Part shown: piece by piece, positions 1-9,431 of the stretch
Layout: every line of letters starts with the position of its first letter
Numbering within the stretch: the first letter of the stretch is position 1
DNA from: Homalodisca vitripennis
Lineage: Eukaryota > Arthropoda > Insecta > Hemiptera > Cicadellidae
Length of the DNA stretch: 64,000 nt
Assembly: GCF_021130785.1 (NCBI RefSeq)
Contig: NC_060214.1
Coordinates: forward strand, 47,925,001 to 47,989,000
Direction of reading: 5' to 3'
Notes under the pieces: generated by a model
Told to the model about the DNA's origin: nothing
Databases searched by the model: none
What the model saw: only the letters and a program-made list of their open reading frames with translations
Translations under genes and position numbers: made by a program

Positions 1-185
1 ATAATATTTTTTGTGTTTACATTCGTATCTTTGAGCAAAAATGATGGAGAGAAACAAATGAAAAAAACTGAGAGAAAACACCAATCAATCTTTTTAAATT
101 TTTAAATAGCTGTTGAAAACACTATGTAAGCCAACGAGGTAAAAAGCAATCAATTTACTTGTAATGTTTGATCAAATACATTGAA
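1..185. other. AT-rich sequence, nothing recognised
   Basis: No coding, RNA or repeat signal is visible before the dispersed repeat that begins near 186. Confidence 0.5.
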
Positions 186-3100
186 CTGGAAAATAATAGT
201 AGAGAATAGGTGGAAGAATATGAACGAAGTTTAGAAGACACGATGGGAAGAGGAATCCTGTATGAAATAATAGCCTACATGAAACTCATTTGGAGAGAAG
301 GGTATATTGGAAATAACAAAAAATTTCCTTGGAAGTAGAAGGAAAGTAATATAATGAGCAGGAAAATGACTTACTAAGTAATAACATTGTTTGTTGACGA
401 TAATCTCCAGCATTTTTAAACTTTTTCTTTAAATATTTCTCCTATAGTGCTTAAAATATAGTCTAAATGTGTAAAACATTCACAGCAGTACCGGAACTAC
501 AGCGAATTAAACAATAAAGATTTTCGTATTAAAAATAAAAGCTTCCATTGTCTCTCTCTGAAGATGCAATCCTCACAAGCTGTAATTTAATATGCCGAAT
601 ATAATTTACACCTACAATACAATAACATGGTAACGTGTACTGTTATCTTATTGGCTGAGCGTAGCAAAATTCATCACTGGTTAGGCTAAAAAAATATTTT
701 ATTTCCTTATATTTATCTGTCTACCTCTCGGCATGCATATTTCAAGAACAAACATACATATACTTGAACTTTGAATACAGCTTATTTCCATTTATAGGCA
801 ACATCAAGTTTGAAGATAGTGAATACCACCACACGTGATTTGGGAGAGCTTTAACGAACACTCTTAGATGAGTATTGTGGGCATGTAAGATGGCATTGAC
901 AAACTCTGAATAAATAAATATTTAACAAGCTGAGTAGGATTATAAAACGTTTTACATGTAAAATAGTAAAATATTTAGCCTATACCGAGGTATAAACTTC
1001 AAATGATGCATACAAACTTAGCAAAGCCTGTTTGGCGTCATGTTGTGTGGCATATTTCTGGATAGTTTTCTATAATGTCAATATTATCTAGACTCACTGT
1101 TAAAAGAAAACCTTCTAATTTCACATCAAATTCAAAAACATTAATATACAACATTTAAATGATTTCCCAATTTATATTTGCATGTTGTTAAATTTTGCTA
1201 TTGTATTTTGTTGTGTATATGTAATAAGTAAGGGTCTAAGTAAAAATCAAAAAGTACTAGTCCCTATTTTACAATTTAATACAGTTTAAATCTTCTGGAC
1301 CAGCTAAAAGATCTAATTTTCTCAAGAAACAACAATGTAAATATTACCTTAGGTACAACAATAATAACGCCAAATCTATGACTAAATGTCAAAATGATCC
1401 TGGACCGGAAATCTTGGAGGGTTTGGGATTAATCGTTTCTCGCTGGGAATCGCTTTGTTTCTACTATTAATTATTTAACAACGTGCAGTAATTAATGAGT
1501 ATTAGTGACAAAAATACTATAAATTTGGTTTATTTAATCTTCGTGTAGTGTTCAATTAGCTAAGCCAAACTATGCTGCATTCCTAGAAATACAAAAGCTG
1601 TGATTCTACTAAAATTTGCACTTTGGATATGAATTGTACATAAATTATATAATTTAATATACTATATAATTATGAAAGCTATCTTTTCACATTAAACATA
1701 ACTTTTATAGGAAATATAACTTTGTTCTTACTATTTGGAACGAATTTTTGAAGCGATATATAATTGATTCTATACTATTGATTTCTTGCGTTTTATTTAT
1801 TATTTGAATAGTTTTTTTATAGTAGTACCTTGGATGATTGGTGAATCGTATAGAGGTTACAGCCGCAACGTTTGAAAATGCAAATAAAGTATTGTATCCA
1901 TTACCACAATACAATGTTAAAAGTTTCTAATTTAAATCCCACTGTAAGGTATAACAACACTTATTTTTTGCTGTACACTGCCTTTTAAAAACAGAACATT
2001 AACCGACATTACTACAATAAAATAAACTTTATAAATACTGAAATTAACTACATAACTAAGCTAAAGTCAATATACGTCAACATAACTAAAGGTTTACGAT
2101 AACCGTAGAATTGGTATTCAGGGCAATATATGCAAATTAGTTAAGATCCATTGCATTTTGTACATTTACATCTCATTAAAAAATCTCTATTATGTTTTTT
2201 AGAATATTTTTCATTAAAAAAATGTATTTCTCAGAATATTCAAATGAATGATTTCTGAACAGTTATAACGTGAATTTCCTTCAGCCAAAGTTATAAACTT
2301 GTTTAATGCATCTGCTGCTTTAACCCAGTTCATTCGTTCCTTTTCTTTATTTGTTCATCGTCTGACCTACTCTCTTCCATATTCACGGGTTAAGTATTTG
2401 ACCGTACTTTTAACATTTCCGTTATCTGTAAGTTCTTCCACAATAGGTGAATTTTTATCTATATCAACCCAATCTAAAATTTGTTTTTCGGTAATATTTT
2501 CCAAAGGATTCACTATGTCCAAACTTATGATGATCTCGAACGTCTGTTTGATGCTAAGAGTGAAGTGTTGTTTCTGCCCAGTAGTGGATTTTCCCTTGAT
2601 GGCTTTGAAAACATGTTTACCTTTCTTTCAAATGCACTTTTAACTTCAAAGTTAGTTTACACCTACAGGGTATGCCATCACAACTACACAATCAACTTTT
2701 AACTACAGCACTCTACTCAGTTAATTCACAAATAAAATAATATGTTTTGGACTATTTGGACTATGCGATGCAACGAACAAACACACGAGAAAATGGCGAA
2801 ATGGAACTTACAGCACAAAATGAAGCGGACCCGTCTGAATCGATCACCTACCTCATCCGAGGAAAGCGAAGCTCCCAGAACATTTTAGAGTACACTAGGG
2901 CTATCTGTGGTACTCACGAACCACAATTTACGGTGTAAGTATATTTTTGCCGGTAGTACAGTAAATAAAAATGAAATAATTGTGTATGTGCAAATTTTTG
3001 TCGGACCATTGGAAAAATGGATGCCGAATTGTAGGGAGTCTACTACAGTATAAAAATCGATAATTTTAGCGATACTGTTTCTATTTCTTGTCAAGTGAAT

Positions 3101-3290
3101 ATATAATGAAATTATAGTAGGACAAAGTGATTAATGGCGGTTAACTCTGTAGGTCAAGCCTAAAGCCCGGTAACAAACTGCTAAATAAAGGATGATCACA
3201 GAGCTTACAGATTGCAGCCATTATTGGCCACAGTTACCGAAGTCTAGTGATTCACTACCGCATTATTGGAGAATTTAGCAGATCACGAAT
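186..3290 (+). repeat. Dispersed repeat family R1, left copy
   Basis: This stretch is a diverged copy of the sequence at about 59986-61660, in the same orientation. Colinear matching blocks include the region around 186-430 (versus 59986-60250), 421-600 (versus 60255-60410), 640-1100 (versus 60411-60870) and 3150-3290 (versus 61525-61655). The last block is the clearest and shares the motif AAAGCCCGGTAACAA followed by GGATGATCACAGAGCTT. The left copy is about 1.4 kb longer, and part of the excess is the Tigger-type fossil at 2214-2645, so nested insertion is likely. Short open frames on the minus strand (231-413 here, 60041-60226 in the partner) are weakly similar but look like chance frames in A+T-rich repeat DNA. 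The class of element is unknown. Confidence 0.6.
2214..2645 (-). pseudogene. Tigger/jerky-type DDE transposase C-terminal fossil
   Basis: Reading the minus strand from about 2645 down to the stop at 2214-2216 gives one frame interrupted by two stop codons near 2365-2380. Before the stops it reads KHVFKAIKGKST and then QILDWVDIDKNSPIVEELTD. After them it reads RMNWVKAADALNKFITLAEG and then SEIIHLNILRNTFF. This resembles the C-terminal end of pogo/Tigger/jerky transposases of the Tc1-mariner superfamily, where a W-x(n)-D-x(n)-L-T-D segment is followed by an A-L-x-x-L helix. The catalytic DDE core is not present, so this is a dead 3' fragment. The plus-strand open frame over the same bases (2299-2643) is its antisense shadow. 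Family assignment is from remembered sequence pattern only. Confidence 0.5.
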
Positions 3291-5589
3291 ACACTCCGGC
3301 TAATCGGAGCTTTACGTATTATGTGTGTGACTCACGTACATGTAGCTTAAGCTGTCAGTCGCTAGTTCATCCTTAGCGTTCACCTGTAATATTCTCAACA
3401 GATCTCCAGACTTCTCAAGTTCAACAACTTGATGATTCTTTATTAGAACATGCTTTGCGGCAAACTTGGAGTAACGTTAACGTCGTCATGTTACTGAAAA
3501 CTTAGCATTAGGGAAGTCTCATTAATAACATAAATACTTAAATTGTATATTACATTTCCTAAAATACATTGCACTTTTCTGAACTTATAATGTTCGTATG
3601 ACTATATTATACTGCGAAATAAAAATCTTTGTTTAAAATTATGGACAAAAGCAGTTTTCAAAGTTTAAAAGTTGTTACCGGTATATTTATACCAACGGGA
3701 TAGCACACGCACGCCCACATACTGTTCCTAGAGTTGGTGGCAATAGGAGAAACTTTATACCTCCCGCTTCTAACATGAGTATAACAAGTTAAATTCATAC
3801 CGCGTATAAAAAGGTTTGTGGCTAATAGTAATCATAATATTTTTAATGTTCTATAAATATGTGTAAAGAAATGTGTGGTTTAGCCGCTAGCCGCCATTAT
3901 TTATTTGTTATAGAACAACACTATGTAGAAATAGTAAAGCTAAAGATATCAACCTTTGCATCCACGTTACAACAAACAAGAGGAAATTTTAAAAAAAAAT
4001 TATTGTGATTTTCTTTAATATTTAAAAAAAAATAGAGCCGGTTAAAATATTTTAAATTAAAATAAACAACAACAAAATATTAATATTTATAACAAGGTTA
4101 CAAGATACCATCTATATAATAATTTTTTCCGGTACTTTTCCCGAGAAATCCGTCAACGCATAAGCAAACACGACCACTTTAGAGGTTTCCTTGCACAAGC
4201 CGGAAGCAACAAACATGTCACATTTGAGAGGCACAGTTGTTTGTTGCTCCCGACTTGCGCATTTTTTATGTACTCCAAACCGCATTACTTAGTCTGAAGT
4301 TAATTACTAGTCCTCTGAGCCTGATTCAGTCTTTATTTCATCCTGTATCCCATCTCACGATTATAGAGCCACAAATATTGTACAAGAGTTTTAGTTTCTA
4401 GATTTCTGATCCAAATATGATGCGATGTACTCTTACAGAGCCTCCACAATTGATAGTAACAGCCTTCACATACTAAATACTTTATCAAATTATTTATCGC
4501 ATAGTTTAGTGAGTGGAAAAAACATAATGCATTCTAAATGCTAACAAATATTTTAAAGTTGTTTCTGAGTAATTATTGTATGTTGAATTACTTGAAATAT
4601 CCACCTTTAAAAAGGTTTTTTGCAAACCCTAGGGATAAACACTAATGTGTGGTTCGGTGTGGTACAGTATGAGCGGACTGGCTTCGGCTGACACTTCCTC
4701 CCACTTCCGGCCAATGTCCGAGCACTTCCGGTCTGTTCTAAACTCTTTAATCCGCTGCGGGTAACCACTGACTCGTTTAATATACCTTTTACTATAATAT
4801 CGTTTTTAAACCTTTTAAACTAAGTTAGAATGTTTGAAATCTCTCCTGAACTGTCTCAACATTCTGTTATCTGGTATAACTTTCTACTATTATAAATAGT
4901 TCCTGTTAACGTTACTTTACCCGGTAATCGTTGTTTAAGAAGGCACCAAATTTTTTAAGGACAGATCTGACGCATCCGTCATTAAGGTCATTACTTAGAA
5001 AAACCGGTAACAAATCTGAGTTACTCAAATTGTTCTGAGTTTAAAATATAACGATGAAATGAAATATTAAAGTGGTTCTATAAGAGACCACGGGTTTTGC
5101 ATATGCACGCTAAACGAATGAATGTCAGAATATCGATAATTTAGAGGGCATGAAAGAGATGATCGAAAACTAAGTACATTACGGCACAGGGTAAATTGTT
5201 AGCCAAAGTGTCACCCCTCTCCCAACCCCACCCACTTCCTCTCATCATCCCTATGGAACGTTTTCTCAACATTTAACCTATGGTGGGAGGGGGGGGTTAG
5301 TAAATATATTTTCTTTTATATTGCAGAGGAGAAATGACAGTATCATCGTTTAAGGGGAAGAGTAAAGATGGTGGAGAGGGGAGAATGAAGGAGACTCTTC
5401 AGGAATTAAAAGATATTTATTAACAATAGTATTATAATAATATTGCTTAAAACCTTAAATGGAAAGCAACCGCCCATATTAAAAAAAATATTATAAATCA
5501 TTTAAAAACAAATGTTATGATTCAAAATGTTTCCTTTAAAAAATAATAATTGAATTTCCAGTTATGCGTTTTTTTGGGATAGGATTGTG
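3291..5589. other. Non-coding AT-rich stretch
   Basis: I see no gene. A hairpin at 4192-4261 is listed separately. A short, more G+C-rich segment lies at 4640-4760. A C-rich run (5213-5240) and a G-rich run (5282-5298) sit about 50 bases apart and could pair. Nothing else stands out. Confidence 0.4.
4192..4261 (-). other. Hairpin, 24-bp stem and 22-nt loop
   Basis: Bases 4192-4215 and 4238-4261 are inverted complements apart from three positions. Read as minus-strand RNA, all three exceptions become G-U wobble pairs, giving an uninterrupted 24-bp stem closed by a 22-nt loop. Read as plus-strand RNA they are A-C mismatches. The size and shape resemble a microRNA precursor, but the stem could equally be the terminal inverted repeats of a tiny transposon remnant. 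There is no expression evidence. Confidence 0.5.
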
Positions 5590-5800
5590 AAAGTCACAGC
5601 TGAAGTAACATTAGTGATGATACTGTGTCTCGCACAATGGTATACACTTAGATGTCGTCAGCAAAAAGCATTATTTCTACATCGCTATCAACCACAATGT
5701 CTTTCATAAAAATATTAAATAAAACTTGTCCCAGGTTAGACTTGTGGAACTCCTACATCTGGAGGACATCTACTCTAACAGTCATCCCCCGCAGAAATCT
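5590..5800 (-). pseudogene. Non-LTR retrotransposon reverse transcriptase fragment
   Basis: The minus strand from about 5754 to 5649 encodes SNLGQVLFNIFMKDI, a 14-residue spacer and LFADDI followed by a stop. Beyond the stop the same frame continues with VYTIVRDTVSSLM. This matches the conserved palm region of jockey/CR1-like LINE reverse transcriptases: the S-x-L-G-P-x-L-F-x-I-x-x-x-D-I block, then the F-A-D-D catalytic box. Stops upstream (near 5755) and directly after FADDI show that it is dead. Only about 70 codons are recognisable. The plus-strand open frame starting at 5652 is an antisense shadow. Confidence 0.65.
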
Positions 5801-5880
5801 ACAGCTATTGATCAAAATTTACCCCCAAGGCCTTGACTTTTTCAGTCCATGCTCCAGGACACCTATAGGTAAGTAACAAA

Positions 5881-6942
5881 TTAAACTTTTGCTGTAGCCA
5901 GTATAGGTTTAATTGTAAGGTTTAAATCAGACAGATATGAACCTATCTAAGAAATCATTGCCGTTAGTGTATATGATGAAAGTATTGAGAGTGTTACAAT
6001 ATTTTCAGATAATATTTATCGATTTTTAATTTACATTTTAGAAATTAAAACTAGACACTTGAATCTGAATAAAATACCATTGTTGAATAAATAAATTAGA
6101 TAAAAATAAAAGTTGAGACAGAAATCCAGTAGTTTAAAATCACAAATTAAAGAGATGCTGCTTCTATATAAACACTGTATAAGGGAGAGAAAAGGCGAGT
6201 TTGTACACAGAGAGACACATACTGTTTACTAATGCAAGACAATTCCTGTTCCACATTGTCTTCCAGGCTTTTGTTTTTCAACGTATTTATTTACAGAACA
6301 AAAATTAAAAATATTCTTCGTATTTAGAATATCTAGATAAACATATAATATAGCAATATCTCAATTAGGTAACGTAATATTAAAATTGTATAACAATGTT
6401 CTACAAATTATTGTGTATACAACAGATTACAGTTTTATATCACAATATGAAGACTCGTTAAATATTCAGTTTAATTATCTAATATTTTCATATAATATCA
6501 GAATATTCATATATTACCTATCTAGTACGCTTAACGTACATGTAAAATTATAATATATTGTATTTGAGAATATAAAAACACAGAATACCTTCTGGGGTTG
6601 GAAATAAAAGGGAGAAATACATGGGATTTGACTTGATCAGTAATAAATATCCCTCGTAAAAATAATTCGAAAAATTTTGTCATGCTAATAACAGTTCACA
6701 TTTATTAAATGATTATTTAATCTAAAAGAAATCAGATTCGGCCACATTAATAAAATAGTTACTCCTTGCTCATTATGTTTTAGTATATTCTGCATTCAAA
6801 ATATAACAGAAGGTGCTGCTTTACACACGTATGTTAAATATATAAACTGTCACAAACTCCCACTAAAGAATCAAGAACTCTAAAAATAATTCTAAAATTC
6901 AAACAATATGATTCCGTACAAAGTTTTTATTGTTTTCAACTC
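5881..6942. other. AT-rich stretch without genes
   Basis: Nothing coding is visible. It ends at the LTR retrotransposon insertion site, and its last four bases (ACTC, 6939-6942) are the left target-site duplication. Confidence 0.5.
6939..6942. repeat. Target-site duplication, left copy (ACTC)
   Basis: ACTC immediately precedes the TG of the left LTR and is repeated at 18191-18194 immediately after the CA of the right LTR. Four bases is a usual integrase stagger for Gypsy-type elements. Confidence 0.75.
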
Positions 6943-7383
6943 TGTAACGTTACTTTTTAGTAGGGTGCAAAACTTCAACCGTTTTGTAGCCTACGCGGAT
7001 AGTTGCAGTTAGCTGGGTATTTCCCAGGGGTCTGGAGAGTTGCGTATTTCGGATATAAAGTGTTGACTCAGAAAGCAAGTAGGTCTCAAAAGATCTGTTA
7101 AAGTGGTTAGAACCACAAGCTCATCATCGCCAACACTTTAAGGGGCAAAGAACCGACTTGATTTTAAAATTACGTATACGGAAACAGAAACATGGTATAC
7201 AAGTAACCAACCCACGCTCAATTGGTATTCCGTCACTGCGGGACAACCTAAGCTTACCCCACGAGAATTCAGTACAATCGGGTTATAAATCGCTAAATAA
7301 AATGATCGTAATAAGATGTGCAATCATTTAAGGCTATGTCTATATATTTATCTTAATAGCGACCGCTCGTATATCCCGCTTAT

Positions 7384-8645
7384 GACAGCAGATCAGAAAT
7401 TTAGGGAAACCTAAATTTATTTCAGACAAGACCGATTTTCACAGCAGTCCGAGAGCCTAATAATAAACGAAAATTTTATTTAATCGGAAAACAGTTTAAT
7501 TTAATCGCGTTTAATCGTTATGAAACGCTTGTGACAGCAGATCGTAAATTTAGGGAAATCTAAATTTATTTTAGACGGGACCGATTTTCACAGCAGTCCG
7601 AGAGCCTAATAATAAACGGAAATTTTATTTAATCGAAAAACAATTTAATTTAATTGCGTTTTAATCGTTATGACCCGCTTGTGACAGCAGATCGTAAATT
7701 TAGGGAAACCTAGATTTATTTTAGACAGGACCGATTTTCACAGCAGTCCGAGAGCCTGACAATAAACGAAAGTTTTATTTAATCGAAAAAAACAATTTAA
7801 TTTAATCGCGTTTAATCGTTATGACCCGCTTGTGACAGCAGATCGGAAAATTTAGGGAAACCTAAATTTATTTTAGACAGGACCGATTTTCACAGCAGTC
7901 CGAGAGCCTAATAATAAACGAAAGTTTTATTTAATCGAAAAACAATTTAATTTAATCGCGTTTAACCGTTACGACCCGCTTGTGACAGCAGATCGGAAAA
8001 TTTAGGGAAACCTAGATTTATTTTAGACAGGACCGATTTTCACAGCAGTCCGAGAGCCTAATAATAAACGAAAGTTTTATTTAATCGAAAAAAAACGATT
8101 TAATTTAATCGCGTTTAATCGTTATGACCCGCTTGTGACAGCAGATCGGAAATTTAGGGAAACCTAAATTTATTTTAGACAGGACCGATTTTCACAGCGG
8201 TCCGAGAGCCTAATAATAAACGAAAGTTTTATTTAATCGAAAAACAATTTAATTTAATCGCGTTTAACCGTTACGACCCGCTTGTGACAGCAGATCGGAA
8301 ATTTAGGGAAACCTAGATTTATTTTAGACAGGACCGATTTTCACAGCAGTCCGAGAGCCTAATAATAAACGAAAACTTTATTTAATCGAAAAACAATTTA
8401 ATTTAATCGCGTTTAATCGTTATGACCCGCTTGTGACAGCAGATCGGAAATTTAGGGAAACCTAAATTTATTTTAGACAGGACCGATTTTCACAGCAGTC
8501 CGAGAGCCTAATAATAAACGAAAGTTTTATTTAATCGAAAAACAATTTAATTTAATCGCGTTTAACCGTTACGACCCGCTTGTGACAGCAGATCGGAAAT
8601 TTAGGGAAACCTAGATTTATTTTAGACAGGACCGATTTTCACGTA
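7384..8645 (-). repeat. Tandem repeat array inside the 3' LTR, about 9 units of ~150 bp
   Basis: The landmark GACAGCAGATC recurs at 7384, 7533, 7683, 7834, 7984, 8137, 8286, 8435 and 8584, giving periods of 149-153 bp. Each unit holds an inverted repeat, AAATTTAGG-GAAA-CCTAAATTT, one arm of which is altered in some units, followed by a landmark reading CACAGCAGTCCGAGAGCCT. From about the third unit on, two variants alternate: one with CCTAAATTT and AACCGTTACG, the other with CCTAGATTT and AATCGTTATG. The array therefore grew by copying ~300-bp dimers. In the sense (minus) direction each unit carries two AATAAA hexamers. Confidence 0.9.
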
Positions 8646-8869
8646 CAAATTCAATGAAAATATGCATGAAAATTCTTGCACATGCAGAGTGAAAAACGTG
8701 CAAAGAAAATTTACGTTAAATATTGCAAGCCAAGCTAAGCAAAACAAACAGAAATTTACTACAACTATTGCACCATGAATAATGAAATAACTAATCGAAC
8801 TCGGAATAATAGTTACCTGTCAAATGAAATTGAAGTTTGTCTGAAAATGTCCTCTGCTCGCTGTACTGT

Positions 8870-9045
8870 CCTTCACCTCGATAATCACGCTTCTCCGTAT
8901 CGAACCCCTCTCGCCGGCCCTCGCCAGTCCCTTTATCAGTCGACTACCGCGCTCTAGGTGGCGGGCAGCTACAATCTTTAACAGCGCCCCCCGCGGATTC
9001 TACGGCAATCTCGTCCGCGACGGTAGCGCGCCGTGCGAGTTTTAC
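8870..9045 (-). promoter_or_regulatory. CpG-rich U3 segment of the LTR, possible promoter (3' copy)
   Basis: A sharply G+C- and CpG-rich patch in an otherwise AT-rich LTR. In the element's sense it lies roughly 120-290 nt from the start of the LTR, where U3 promoter sequence would be expected. The transcription start cannot be placed from sequence alone. The same patch is at 17902-18070 in the 5' LTR. Confidence 0.3.
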
Positions 9046-9162
9046 TACAGCCAGGACATTAAAACTATCTTCTCGCTTCCACTTGATACAATTTAATGTA
9101 AAACAATATAGTATTTCACTGTTCTGACCAAAAAAAAACACTTCAAAATTTGGGACCTTACA

Positions 9163-9171
9163 CCCCCCACT
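9163..9171 (-). other. Polypurine-like tract before the 3' LTR
   Basis: On the minus strand AGTGGGGGG abuts the first TG of the 3' LTR. This is the position of the plus-strand primer. The tract is short and contains one T, so it is an atypical but plausible polypurine tract. Confidence 0.6.
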
Positions 9172-9431
9172 TAGTTCGGTCAAAAAAAAAAGAAACGGGA
9201 AAAAAGAAAAAGAACTCTGTTTTACTCAAAATGAACTTTCTTTTTACTTTAATAACATAAATAAAACTTCTAAAACTAAAATAAGTATTCCTTCAGCTCC
9301 AAATTTAAACTTATTTCCTATAGTATGTTTTTGTCAACCTTGACAAATAACAAAAACAAAAGGTAACTAAAAATTTTTCTTGCTTCTTCACAATCAGAAA
9401 AACTTTATACGGATGCCTTCATCGCATCCTT
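9172..9431 (-). other. 3' untranslated region of the retrotransposon
   Basis: About 260 bp of A/T-rich sequence, including long A and T runs, between the Ulp1-like stop codon and the purine tract. No reading frame is visible. Confidence 0.5.

Larger units (their letters stand above)
6943..9162 (-). repeat. 3' LTR of the Ty3/Gypsy element (2220 bp)
   Basis: Begins TGTAACGTTAC and ends GACCTTACA on the plus strand, so it is TG...CA in both readings. It matches 15974-18190 end to end. The differences I saw are one-base changes in homopolymer length, for example in the T-run near 7665, the A-runs of the tandem units and the G-run near 8962. It contains about nine tandem units of roughly 150 bp (7384-8645) and a CpG-rich segment near 8870-9045. 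Over 2 kb is long for a Gypsy LTR, and the tandem array accounts for more than half of it. Confidence 0.95.

Noticed and set aside
2299..2643. Plus-strand 114-codon open frame as a gene
   Set aside because: The minus strand over the same bases gives a recognisable transposase C-terminus, so the plus frame is antisense.
7138..7323. 61-codon frame in the 3' LTR, identical at 16169-16354
   Set aside because: It is repeated only because the LTRs are duplicates. It has no family pattern and no translation context.
7384..8645. CRISPR-like regularly spaced repeats
   Set aside because: The whole ~150-bp unit repeats, not short repeats with unique spacers, and the array lies inside an LTR of a eukaryotic retrotransposon.
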